Part shown: positions 25,244-36,735 of the stretch, piece after piece
Layout: each line of letters starts with the position of its first letter
How positions within the stretch are numbered: position 1 is the stretch's first letter
Assembly: GCA_036873755.1 (NCBI GenBank)
Contig: JAVTVY010025336.1
Location: forward strand, 51,195 to 115,194
DNA from: Hanleya hanleyi
Taxonomy: Eukaryota > Mollusca > Polyplacophora > Lepidopleurida > Hanleyidae
Length of the DNA stretch: 64,000 bases
Reading direction: 5' to 3'
Notes under the pieces: generated by a model
Database searches by the model: none
Seen by the model: only the letters and a program-made list of their open reading frames with translations
Told to the model about the DNA's origin: nothing
Made by a program: the position numbers and the translations under genes

Positions 25244-27227
25244 AGTCGATAACGGGGAAGGGGGAAAAATATCAAAGTTTCTCTATCTTTCTCACAGCTT
25301 GACAGCATGATTTAAATCTCTATATCTTGCCGACACGATCTTGACGTCTCTAAGGCATTTGACAACAATGTTACCGGGCCGCTTAGATTGAAGTTAAATA
25401 TCGAAATTTCAAATGCTCTCACGAATTGATATCGAACGAAAATATTGATAACGAATCTCCAAAGACATTCAACCTATTTTGAAATTGCTACATTTTTTGT
25501 CCAGGGCAGATGCAACATGGAGGTCTCTATCGGCCTTGTTGACTGACATTTCGATATTACTTGATATTGGCGGGCATTCTGGAGAATTGGTAGACAGAAA
25601 ATAACCCATCGGATAAGCCTCAGAACTCTATCGATTCTCAACGTCTGAACAACGATAACTCTATATAGACGTTTAAAGATCAGAGAGAAAAGGAACAAAG
25701 GCGGTGATTAGAATGTATCGATCTGCACAATAATCACGGAACAATTTTTGCATGTAGATTAGTCAACGCGGTATCAATTTTCCGCATGGAATACATTTTA
25801 ATAAAAGAAGTTCAATCAAATCTATTGCCACGCTAAAAGAGACTCACGCAGCTCAAATGACACGGGCCACTGGGTAGCATAAGACTTTTGCAGAGGAGAA
25901 ATACAGAGCATGTGCTGGTGTTTCAGGGCCGTAAATTCCGAAAATCATCTGGTTGAACATACATGTACACATGTAAAAAAATATATTCATGTATGCTAAT
26001 ATAGAGAGACTCTATAATAATGACATTGTCTGATAAATATATCGTCTGATAATGGAAACAATTTCAACAAACTACTTTCGTGGTTATTCGTCTATCGGAG
26101 AGAAATAAAGCTTGTGTTTGTTTGATCGCTTGTTCATGCCTTTGGACTGTGGACGAGAAAAACTTCTGCGGACGAGAGCTGCCTACTCAGTATCGGGTCT
26201 GGCTTTTATATCTCAGCGATCCTAGCTGTTCAACCAGTCTTTCCGTCCATATTGTCTCTCTCTTCGTGTACAATTCAAACTATGTGAGAAATAATTCACT
26301 AGCAGACGCCATTCGATATGCCGTGAGAGGACAACATATAAGGGTTAAGGATGATCTCGCGTGATGGCTAATGGTGGCACATGCGCATCGCGTCTGAACA
26401 CGGAGAAGTCGTTAAAAAGTTTCACGGCGAAATTAGACGAGATTCACGAGATGTAATTTTGTCGGATGGTCAGTATTGCTACTGTCCATCGGATGATCAA
26501 AGCACTCCAATACGGGGACTCGTAAGGATCCATCATTGGGTCTGATGAATCTAAACGGAATATTCTGAGAAGCCATATCTGATGAACTCTACCCATCATT
26601 CTAGTCAAGCTTATCCTCTACCGCAGCGCAGGTCCTACCGAACGGTAGCCAAAAAAGCCTACATATGGATGCATAGATTAAAGCCATTTATCACCGTTCC
26701 TGGTTGTTTTTTGTTTTTAATCAAGAGCCAATGTCACAGCTGTCCTACTGGTGACATATCCTGGCATGAGTCAAGCTTCTTTCGTTGATGTATCCGTCTC
26801 TCTGTCTCCATCCGCCCTCACAGATCTATGCCTTCCCTTCTTAATCTGCCATATACAAAAATACAGAACAAAACCTGCCCTAGGCGGTACCTGTCAGTAT
26901 AATGTACAAAAAATCAGTTCATCGCAAACGGCGCTGTAGCTTTTAATATATATAGCTATAGACATATCCTGAAGCCATGAACCGGAACTACTTTAAATGA
27001 AAATACAACCAATGTTCTATTATTTTTAAACCAAAAATGATTTCATTTCAATATGCGAATCATTTCGACGTCAATAGGCATGTAACAATCCCCAATGATA
27101 CGTTGATTATGTTATTATACAATGCACAGAATGTAGTGAAATAACGAATACGCTGGTGACACGTGCAAATGCCCACGTGAAGACTCGATCTCGTGAATTC
27201 TCGCGATACTATGATAACTGAAAATTC

Positions 27228-28472
27228 TTTAAGGAAGACGGCTGGTTACTGAATGTCGGATCTGGCATTTTTTTCGTATATTTCGAAAAAGCTCTACTGT
27301 CGATCCACTAACCTAATTTCGCAGCTATTAGCTTCTTCGATATCACATTGAAAATGTGATACAGCTATGATAGAAAACTTGTATCGCACCTTTACATTCT
27401 TGTCAAGATAATTTTCGATTCTGTTTGGACTTTGTTTATGCTAAGATATTGTGAACTGAGAAATAAATTATTAGAGTCGTGATCATTTATCTGGCTTGTC
27501 ACACTCGTTTGATAAAACCAAAGGAATCTCACTAAATCTCGTTTCATACGAGATTTATCAAACTCTTGTGATAAAAAAACCCCCAGATAAATGACCACGT
27601 GTATTCGCTCATTACGGATATATACAGGGTTGTATTTTGTATTAAATAGGAGATTCCAAAGGCTTATGGTCTCCCATGAATATATACTTGAAAATGGATG
27701 AAGCAATTAGTACGGATTGATGAACCTCTCCATATGCCTCATGGACAGCCTTAATGGATTGTCGCAACCGAATGAATATAAGAATCGAAGACAGCCGAGT
27801 TCGCGCGGTCAGTCGTACTTGATTTTCAGAAGGAATTTTACGCGGAGAGCGTCTCAGATCAGACATAAAAGACACAAATTTTACAGAAACAAATTCCCTG
27901 GCACATAAATCGAATATCACTAGTCTCTCAACTGTCAAGAGGTTATGACTGTTTATAACCGCTATCTTGATGGGATATCTATAAGTCCTTCACGCTGAGA
28001 TATCCAGCTAACGTGTCTCAGAGCGGCGATCCGGGCAGCGAAATTCATCTTACACGATATTCCCTGTGGGTCATGCAGGAGAAACGTCTTCTGAGGACGA
28101 TTGGAGTGACGGCACAAATTTAATCGACCCTCGGTGTGAGACTCAACGAGGTCTTGATTCTGGTCTCCTAATTATAAAATACCTCCGCAAGCTTGTTTTC
28201 ATGTGTATTATCTGCAGTATTATAGGGAAAAATCAATAAGGCCACAATCTGTGATATTCGCGCCAAGGTGCAAGCGGTGATAACATTGTTTGTTTTAATA
28301 ACTTTTCTCTTATTATTCATAATATAATTATATAGTTGTCATCCTTTTCATTTTGCAGACATGAACCAGGCTGGGATAGCCATTTTTGATTTACCATTCA
28401 ATTTCACCGCATGCGCATTTGACGATAACGGGCGTCAGATCCGACATTCAATATTTAGCCGTCGTCCATAAA
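27228..28472. mobile_element. Family D inverted-repeat element, A3 copy (1.25 kb)
   Basis: The left arm 27228-27264 and the reverse complement of 28436-28472 agree at about 31 of 37 positions; both share TGAATGTCGGATCTG at the inner end and GACGGCT near the outer end. The interior has no recognised transposase, and frames at 27642-27938 (minus) and 27717-27908 (plus) overlap without a known domain. Arm homology in other copies extends outward well beyond these 37 bp, so the true termini and target duplication are not resolved. The same element is present in A1. Confidence 0.7.
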
Positions 28473-28979
28473 ATAATTGAACTTTTGTGGTAGCCTAATT
28501 GGCACGCGCAGGCGCAGTGTTAGCTACCATTTGCGCATGCTCTTAGACGGAAATCTAATAAACCGTATAACCTTTTCTTAATAAAGGCTATTCGATTTAG
28601 AGCAGACAGTTCCGCGGGTCTTTCTCATAAAACGCTGTCGAATGTGTTAATCATCTCATCGCCTGCTGGTCTGGCCTTCGCCCATGCATGGAGCTATAAA
28701 TGAGATGGTCCATGCGACTTCGTCAAGACGACAAAATCATGTACCGCTATGCATTTGGGTCAGAGAAGAACACATAGCCAGCTACCAACGTGCTACACAG
28801 CCTTTCCGTATCGATGGTCAGAATCTTTGTCAGATTTACTGATTTTCTTAATAATACATCAAACATGAAATACAATCTAGCATATTAATGGCTTGGTAAC
28901 TAGGACTGTATAGTTATTTACATGATGCAAAATTCAATGATATCACATGCAAGAACTGACTTTATTCGTAGACTGATAC

Positions 28980-28988
28980 CGTGCCCCT
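28980..28988. other. Empty target site of the 466-bp transposon
   Basis: A single CGTGCCCCT in A3 sits between flanks homologous to both sides of the A1 insertion: upstream TGCAAGAA-type DNA and downstream TTAATTGC, then GTTCAATCAGTCTATTC-like sequence. It shows the pre-insertion state and sets the 9-bp duplication length. Confidence 0.88.
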
Positions 28989-29122
28989 TTAATTGCGCTG
29001 TTCAATCAGTCTATTCCATATAGAAAATTCCCAGTGCAGGTTCTTTTCCTAACATGTTTCTGACGGATCCTATAGGATTGTTTTTTAAAATAACCTTGGG
29101 TAAATCCAGAATCCCAGAAACT

Positions 29123-32100
29123 ATGAAGTTTTTTGAAGAATTATTTTGGGTTCTTACAGTATCTTTCATGTTTCAAAGCAAATTCCTGAATTACCAAGCA
29201 TGAGTTTTGCAATAGTCTCGGTTTGATTTTTCTATCAATTATATGTGGATAAACCTAGCTCGTTAAACTCGTGCTTGTCCGTTTCATAACATCGTTAATG
29301 ACATGAAGTCTCACCTTGTACAGCAAGCAAATTTACAGAGTACCACATTAACTTAGTATGTTTCTCAAACCAGTAGGCGTCCAAGTTGTCATCGTGTTAA
29401 CACATAAACTGCTAACCCACATGTTTAGCGAGGATTCACCGGGTTCAGTCTCTCCCGTACTCACGGATTAACAGATCGACCGACACTCGAACACGATTCT
29501 AATTGGCAGTAACTTGTACGTTCTTGACTTGTTGAAATATCCGAATTTGACAAGTCTGGAATGCGCAGAACTTTCATCTGACAGTTGTCAGATATTTAGA
29601 ATTGCGAGTAGCGAGACGGTGCGAGCTGGGTTGGAGTTAACAAGCCTGTGTCTCATTAAGGGATTATATAACCAGATCTTTATCTATGGATGTAGAATTA
29701 TATCCGGCCGGAGCTCCGGTGTCATGTGGAATTATTCCATCATGCGTTTAAGGCAATTGGGAACAGCCGATTACGATATATTGGAACATACCTAGAAAAT
29801 TAATTAGACTGATTCCTACATTTATTGCAATGCAAATGATTCGGATGACGGTCTTTAAATACTATTGTAATACCAAGCGTAGGCTCCGACATCAATATTC
29901 AGCGGTCGTCCATAAAAGAATTTCCGCGTCAATAAGATGCATAATATTGAATTTGCTGCACCCCCAAAAATATCATTTTTTTGTGAGTATGCCACAGATC
30001 CAATATGAGTTTGGTGTAATCCTATATCAAACTGTAGGCTATAAATTCACCAACATACGATACTATAGACTGTTTTATTGGGTAGGGTAGTATATCCTTG
30101 AATCGTTATATTATCAGGTTGTTGTATCAAGGAACGCGGAATTTCTGCAACTGAAAAACAGAAAAGTCCTCCCTAAAACTAATAATCTTCATTCAATAAC
30201 TCAGTAAGAACTTATTTTATGGAACGCAGGGATATTTCATCACAGCTATATGACCCGAAATAATGGACATATTACTCCAGTAACACTCTACCATACAAGT
30301 TCAGCCGTACGAAATTGGAATAATCACACATCTCGAACAGAACGTCTCCTTGATCTTGACATAAATAACCTGAAAACCGATAAGCCCATGAAACAAGTTC
30401 ATGAAGTTAATCGTATAGAAACAAATTGACACGACGCGGTTGTTGTTGTGTTATCATGCGAACGATGTAATTTAGCGGCAATAATTTGCGTTGTGTGAGC
30501 CGTCCAGTCGGTCATTTTATAAGGATATTTTGCCCAAAGGCTGACTCCTTGACCGCTGTAGACGGGATTTTGACGCCTCTGTAATTAGGATCTTCAGACG
30601 CGGCAGCATGTCTGAGCAGTGTCTCTTGATTGTTAACCCTATGTGACAAACAAGGTCAAGCGCTGTTTCTGTCACGGAATGATTGACAGTTGGTCAGATT
30701 TTCGACGGACACTCATCAGTTCTATGTCGTCCTATCTCGTTATCTCGGAACACGATTTCTTCGTAATTTGTCATAACATCGACATTAACATGTCATATCT
30801 TTAAATAATTATAACGCAAATTTTTGCCGCTAAATTCTCATAATGGTATCCACAGTGTCAAATTTCAAAAAAAAGAAGGGAAATCCTGTACCAGATTTGA
30901 GATCGAAGAGCATACGGTAAATTTTCGAATATCGCTGAGCAAAAGTAGTTACGGTCTTTTTAGATGGTGTTAGGGTACCCAAATGCGTCGTCAGCGGATC
31001 TAGTTTTTATTCTTTTTACTGTAATGAATCGTAAATGTCTTTACTTCAATCTATGGATATTCAGAACGAATCTAGTAAACTATTCTCTAAAACGAAGGTT
31101 ATATTTTCTCATTCACAATTTGGTCGGATTTTGGTCGACTCGTCCAAATATTTTTGTGGCAGTGTGTCCAGTTGGCTTGTTTGACTCTACAAGCTCCATC
31201 TCTAAATCAATCCATAGGACCAACTACCAAGATTAATTTCTTTCTGAGTTGAAGGTAACCTTCACTAGGCATTTTTTTAAAGAAATGATTCTGTGATGAA
31301 ACAATAGATTAATACAAATAACAACAGATACAGTGGATAACTAATTACTGCTTAAAACAGTTTAAGGACTTGACAGTGCAGCTGCGTGGCTATTTATCAG
31401 TAGCCCGCAGTCCTTAAGCACATTTTAGTGTGATTAATGAAGTGTCAGACCTATCATATGTCGGTGTTTGATGGTGAAGGATATAGCCTCAGAGCATTTC
31501 ATTAGCTAATGGTGAGGGCATCTTCATATCAGCGCTGTGCTGACAGCACACCGGTTGCGGAACAACGCCTGGACATTATCGGATGTTTATGGCATCGCGC
31601 TTCCTCGGTTTCCAAGTTTTGGGTTTACCGGTATAGGGAACATCGATTTGCATGTGGCATAGCGACTGCCTCGTGGTGTGGTTCCCAAGTTAAAATTTAG
31701 CTATTATTTCACTTGGTCTGAACGTTCAAAATGTTACCGGACCAATTGGTAATATATTTTATATATATTAATCGTCCATTTATATGTCAAATACAGATAC
31801 GTGCATATACGTTACCAATGAATCCATACTGTACTTGATATGTATACGAAAGAACCCCGACACCGTGTGTTTCCACATGTTATTCTTGTACATCGAATTA
31901 TTCTTTTGGTACATCTGTCTCAACAGTCTAGTATCTCTTTGGTATACATGCGCACATCTGCTGTATATTAAAGTATACATAAGATTAATCGAATCTGATG
32001 CATTAGTCAAAATTAAGTAAGAAGTTAGGCGAAGTTAATCGAAGCCAGGAGATTACGAGAGAAAACCTCCATCCTACGGTCAGCCGGCACGCCTGGGCCA

Positions 32101-32214
32101 AAGGATACTAGACCACGTAAAAGTTCTACATGCCAGAGTCAAACTCCAGTTGTGCGTATTTAATAAATGATGACTGTGTTTTTAACTATTTGTATTTATC
32201 TGTTGTCAGTTGGT
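29123..32214. other. Single-copy region without recognisable genes
   Basis: Apart from one D arm (29860-29950), this holds short frames only (29514-29795, 29830-30090, 30964-31236, 31509-31700, 31784-32020). None has a domain, a splice context I trust, or a paralogue here. Confidence 0.55.
29860..29950. repeat. Family D arm fragment (forward)
   Basis: CTCCGACATCAATATTCAGC, GGTCGTCCATAAAAGAATTT, CCGCGTCAATAAG follows the forward D arm. No inverted partner is found nearby. Confidence 0.6.
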
Positions 32215-32722
32215 TCATTGAAAACTGTTGACCGCTTCTCTCCTGCAGGAAACTAGCCTATGTTTATGTATACTATGATTGTCATTTTGAATTTGGTGCT
32301 AATACTGTTATATGGAATATGGAATAGGTCTTTGGATTATAGACGCGGATATTCTTTAATGGACGACGGCTGAATTATGAATGACGGACTAGACGCTTGT
32401 AACGGGTAGAATATGTAGCATACAGGAGCGAGGTCTGTCTTGAAAATCTTCCACTGCGCTGCAACTCTATCAACGAAAAATAATATCGAAAATCGAGATT
32501 AGACCCGGTATCAAATAATATATATAAAAGTATACCGAATGTACATTTTCCTAATACACGGTCGTCGATATAAATCTCACTTCTGATAGTCGATGAGATG
32601 CCATCGTTCAGTGTTAAAAATGTTAGCTCTGACATGCAACAGTCAGCCGTCGTCCATCAAGTATTTACTCGTCTATAATCGAAACACCTCATTCCCACGA
32701 CGATATTGGCACAGCAATTCAA
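32215..32722. mobile_element. Family D short element with long inverted arms
   Basis: The left arm runs about 32215-32387. It has TTGAAAACTGTTGACCGCTT, GAATTTGGTGCTAATACTG, GGATTATAGACGCGGATATT and ATGGACGACGGCTGAAT. The right arm, about 32631-32722, gives the inverted order: CAGCCGTCGTCCAT, TATAATCGAAACACCTCATT, then GGCACAGCAATTCAAGC. The spacer is about 240 bp with no coding potential. Arms over 90 bp exceed ordinary MITE termini and resemble foldback-type structures. Confidence 0.68.
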
Positions 32723-32730
32723 GCATACCA

Positions 32731-32908
32731 GGTTGGTTGGTTGAAGTTTAACGTCGCACCTAATCTTATTGGTCACACGGCGTCGAGGACCCAAACAAAC
32801 ACACCCTAGAAAAACCCCAAACCCAACAAAAACCTAACCAAAACTAGAAAAACTTTACAATTTCGAAAATTAGGCTCTACAGACTCTGATCACAATGGGT
32901 CATCCGAG
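32731..32908. repeat. SINE-like fragment with TTTAACGTCGC motif
   Basis: GGTTGGTTGGTTGAAGTTTA, ACGTCGCACC, then TTGGTCACACGGCGTCGAGG resembles the molluscan SINE tail family. An A/C-rich degenerate stretch follows. It sits directly outside the right arm of the D element ending near 32,722. Confidence 0.5.
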
Positions 32909-33604
32909 AGCCTTCAAGCATACCATAGAAATATCGATATAAACGCAAGCTATATGTAGTTTGCTGCGAAAGAGCACCCTCCATTCGGCACGAATTATAG
33001 AGAGAAAATATTGTTTTCATGGCACGCGCGGATTAGCTGGGTGGAGGAATGCGCAGCGTGTTGATTGGTCAGTACTGCGCGCGCAGTGGAGGGAACAGGG
33101 CGAGAAATTTAGGAGATGGAACTCATTCTAGGTGCAGTGCGCGTCTCGAACGGACGTTTAAATTAACCTGTATTTTGAGTGTGACCCCTTGATGGCTACC
33201 GGATTCATCGGATTGGGACAGGTACCCTCCAAAATGCCATTGGCCGGGGGGCTTAGGACATTTAGTTTGTGTAGGGTTTACATTTTGATAGCAAATTCTT
33301 AACATAGATTCCCAGTAGTGGGTTATATATACATTTGATTATGTGTTGGCTTCGAATAAGGGTCGAAGCGTGGATAGACCTCTAGTGGCTACACCTACAC
33401 CGGGCCAGTGGCTGCATCTGCACCGGGTCATTTTGTTTCCAAAATATCGTGTTTTATCACTTATTGATGATGAAGTGAAAACGGCATGTTTTCTCCGTAC
33501 CCGTTCTGCATGACAATGTGCTCTTGACGGCCAGTACTCCAACCGCCTATGGAGAGAATAGACCGTGATACATATTTGAAGGTATTGGAATATCTTATTG
33601 TCTT
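32909..33604. other. Single-copy region with a short CG-rich block
   Basis: At 33,028-33,085 GCACGCGCGGATTAGCTGG, ATGCGCAGCGTG and CTGCGCGCGCAG form a CpG-rich patch with an inverted CCAAT (ATTGGTCAG at about 33,064). It could be promoter-like, but no transcript is recognisable downstream on either strand. Confidence 0.3.
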
Positions 33605-33665
33605 GACGATACCATTTAACACTTGACCGTTGTTCTCTTGAAAGAAATTAGCTTATGTTTATATA
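33605..33665. repeat. Family D outer-arm fragment (reverse)
   Basis: ACTTGACCGTTGTTCTCTTG, AAAGAAATTAGCTTATG matches the outer part of the D arm at 32223-32262 (GTTGACCGCTTCTC, GGAAACTAGCCTATG). A further fragment, GGAAAACGGCTGATTAATGA at about 34070-34100, carries the inner motif of the same orientation. The DNA between them (33,666-34,069) is otherwise unplaced. Confidence 0.45.
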
Positions 33666-34162
33666 ACTAACTTGTGTTTATGTAATAGTTTGTGTTTATA
33701 TAACTGGCTTGTTTTTTGTGGTTTTGGAGGCGATAGTGTTGCGTTAATAAGGTATTCCATTACGAACATGTGAGCTCTTCATAGACGATGCGACTAATTT
33801 GCACTATCAGAAGAGTGTGGCCAGAGCGTTCAAAAAGTTTGACAAGACTGACAAACCTGATAAAAAATGTCATGAAAGAGATCGTAAAGTCAGGTATTTT
33901 GTCTGTTATATTAAGTTTAGTCAGTTATATCTGTACCATGTGATGTGTTTGGTTGCCCCGACAATTCCTTTCTGACAATATATGTCCCGCTGGTATTCTT
34001 CATTAATTCACATGATGGATTTGGGGAAGGGTGGAGTGGTATCGACTCGGAAACGTTATGTGGCTGTTATGGAAAACGGCTGATTAATGAATGTCCAACT
34101 TAACAAACTCTCATTACATGCAAGTCTATAGCTGTTTATTTTTGTCTTTAAATTCCCATTTC

Positions 34163-34325
34163 ACTGAGAGAGAGAGAGAATTTAGCAACATTTCAGCTTT
34201 TTTGCGACGATCAGACAAAAGTCTAAGTCTTCAAGTTAATAACTTAGTAATCCAACGCATTCAAACATACACAGATTAAAACTTATGCAACAAACCGATT
34301 TCTCTCAAATAACCCACTGCAAACA
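34163..34325 (-). pseudogene. LINE 3' tail, inverted and short
   Basis: Read on the minus strand this gives GGTTATTTGAGAGAAATCGG, TTTGTTGCATAAGTTTTAAT and a shortened 3' UTR (GCTGAAATGTTGCT), ending in a CT run (GA run at 34165-34179 on the plus strand). The order matches the end of the RNase H-type LINE tails elsewhere here. Only about the last 12 codons of the ORF remain. It is the only minus-strand copy of this LINE in the window. Confidence 0.75.
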
Positions 34326-36300
34326 ATTACAAGGTATTAGTTGATTTCCATAGACAGGATTTATTTATTTTCATTACAACTTTGCTAACTTTTGATCATG
34401 TAAAGACTTTACTTCAAGAAAGCGTCCACATCGGCCTTTTTTTTAAATCAAATCGTTGACTCTTGGAACATGATGGCATACTGCTAATAGAAATAGCGAG
34501 TCTAAATCCCCTAATTTGGAATTTTTCTGCGTTCTGTTTCCTCGGAACATGACTGGCATAATGGTCTAATGGTCGAACATGTTCTCGCACTTAACCCTAA
34601 TACCCTCGTGATATGGCTCGTATCCGTTTGGAAATCAAGCCTAAGTCTCTAAAAGCTCTGATATGTTGTATTCTTATGCCTCATTTCATCAGTGTTTGTG
34701 TTTGAGACTTCTACAATATCTTGTAATATTCCATAGAAATAAGGAAATTTGAAGAGGCTTCCTCAGAAGCATATTGGTTATCATTTTCCTAACAATCACA
34801 CTGGTATGACTATATATAGTATCGCAATTGACAGTGTCTGTATTGTATGACAGAACTCTTAAGTATATGCATGCATGCTTTTTTTTTATCTCATCTTTCT
34901 AAGCAAGGTACTTCAATATTGCGAAGTTGCCTGTAGTCTATACGTTAATTCTCTTTACCATGGTGAATCTTTTCGCGTTAGATTACATTCACAAGTTAGA
35001 CGATCGACTCTATCGAAGTATGTGCCCTATACACATTCCACATAAGAACCAATAACGTTGAAAACTGTGAGTGGGTGACATTTTGAGACAGTAGCTAGCC
35101 AGACTCACATGATTCCCATTCGCGTGCAAATGTATCACACAAGCCCGACATAAACCCCAGGAGAAACTTTCCGCACAAACCCCGCATTCCTTCCCCATCC
35201 ACCAACAATTAAACGCAACACGAAAATGAAAAATGATGCAGGCGTACTGACAAGAAGTCAAATGAACACACAGGCAAATATACTGACTGCATTTCTATAA
35301 AAACATCACAAGAACCAGAAGTGCTCCCTGTCATGATTTGTATCCCCGCTACACTTTTACTGTGTTTGTTCCTGTTAACATCTTGAATACCATGACCACG
35401 CACCCCAGCACCGGCTTGAGCCTCACATCTAAGCAGGTAAGGGTATAAGGTCCCAGGACATCCTATGGATAAATTCCTTACGAGTACAACGTCTACGGTG
35501 GAAAAGTTTCCCAGGGCAATCGGTGCACGTGAGTGTAAGACTTGTTACAGGACTTGTTTCAGGCTTTGAAATATGCACCTAAAATATTCGAAGTGTCACA
35601 AGGAAAAATGAAAAATAGTTCTTTAGGCGCGGATTGATCGGAAAGCTTTTACCTAATGGTAATATGTGTCATTTTCCTGCTGCCGTTCTGTCCATTAAAT
35701 AGAAAGCATTTCCAGACAAGGCGTTATGCTATATCCATACACACCGGTCAGCTTACGACAAAAACAGTCGAAACGGCCACCGACCTTTTCAGATAGGACT
35801 AAAAAATGACATGCACTTTTAACTTGAGAGGTAAGACAAAGCTGGTTGTCATGGACACCATAACTTCATGAGAGTCGAAATCGCCTCTATGGCAACAGCC
35901 ACCTAAATCCTCACAGAGGAATTTACCTGGACATTTGTGGTCATTCCAATGAGTTCTTTAGTCATTGCCTCTATTATAAATCTCGTCACATTTCATTTCC
36001 CGCGCTTGTTTTGCATTAGCATGTCGGTATCCCAAGCCTGCGGTTTTTGCTTTGACTTTCGATGTCGAATTCAGCCCGACATCAAATCAGTTTGATCAGC
36101 GATGAAATTCAAATCAGTCACATTTCATACTTCGCAGCGGACTGGCGTAATCAGCTGGCTAAGCGCGTTCACTGATTGGCTTTAGAGGATCTATTTATAT
36201 CCAGCTATGGGTAACTAAAAAAACTTATTTGGTATCGATTTTAACAAATCGATCGATACTGGCTCGCGAGGATGGGCTATACACGACTGGCTCTGTATAT
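34326..36300. other. Single-copy region without recognisable genes
   Basis: Only short frames are seen, the longest at 35010-35261 on the minus strand. A C-like fragment lies at 35330-35420. There is no repeat unit or RNA gene I can support. Confidence 0.5.
35330..35420. repeat. Distant family C-like segment
   Basis: TACACTTTTACTGTGTTTGT, then ATGACCACGCACCCCAGCAC and CGGCTTGAGC resemble the central block of family C (GACCACACGGCCCCTAGCAC, CGGCATAAG). Similarity is short and could be partly chance. Confidence 0.35.
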
Positions 36301-36735
36301 AATTACAACACGTATAAGGGAAGTGGGGAGAGGTGCCGACATACTTACAAAGTGACATGACTTCACAGTATAGTCTTCTGGTTAACCTATTATAAAGCAC
36401 ATACCAAGAATCTAACGATTCGTGACATGTGTTGTATCTCAGGCACGCTTTTGTTGTACCTGTCCATGTGACAACTTGGGTGACATGACCACACGGCCCC
36501 TAGCACCGGCATAAGTAGTATTAGATACAAATCTAGAGAGCTATGATGGAAATACTCTGACAACTCGTATATTGGCAATTGGTGAGCTGTGTCGCTGTGA
36601 CAACTCGTACACTGGGCATTGGTGAGCTATATCGTCGTCAGAAAATGACGGCATTTAACACAAAAGACTAGACTGTAAGGCCCGATGTCGACCCAGCATC
36701 AACTTCCCAAAATGCCAACATATATCAGAGACCAA
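36301..36735. repeat. Family C copy 1
   Basis: It starts AATTACAACACGTATAAGGG and includes CACACGGCCCCTAGCACCGG and CTAGAGAGCTATGATGG. An internal direct repeat of about 39 bp (about 36557-36594 and 36595-36634, sharing GACAACTCGTA and TTGGTGAGCT) and TAAGGCCCGATGTCGACCC follow. Homology with the copy at 63523 ends near ATATATCAGAGACCA. There are no terminal inverted repeats or coding domain. Confidence 0.75.

Larger units (their letters stand above)
19837..29122 (+). repeat. Tandem unit A, copy 3
   Basis: This is the most diverged copy of unit A. Homology to A1 is visible from at least 19,921 (A1 base 1) to about 29,122, beyond the A2 break. It carries LINE tails 19837-20241 and 22864-23313, a mutated version of the hairpin (25197-25243), a full family D element (27228-28472) and the unoccupied target site of the A1 transposon (28980-28988). 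Relative to A1 and A2 it lacks a 329-bp block between AACC repeats (A1 3505-3833) and one of two tandem ATTTACAGGC-containing repeats. Intervening stretches (20.25-22.86, 23.95-25.19 and 25.25-27.2 kb) show no gene I recognise. Confidence 0.92.
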
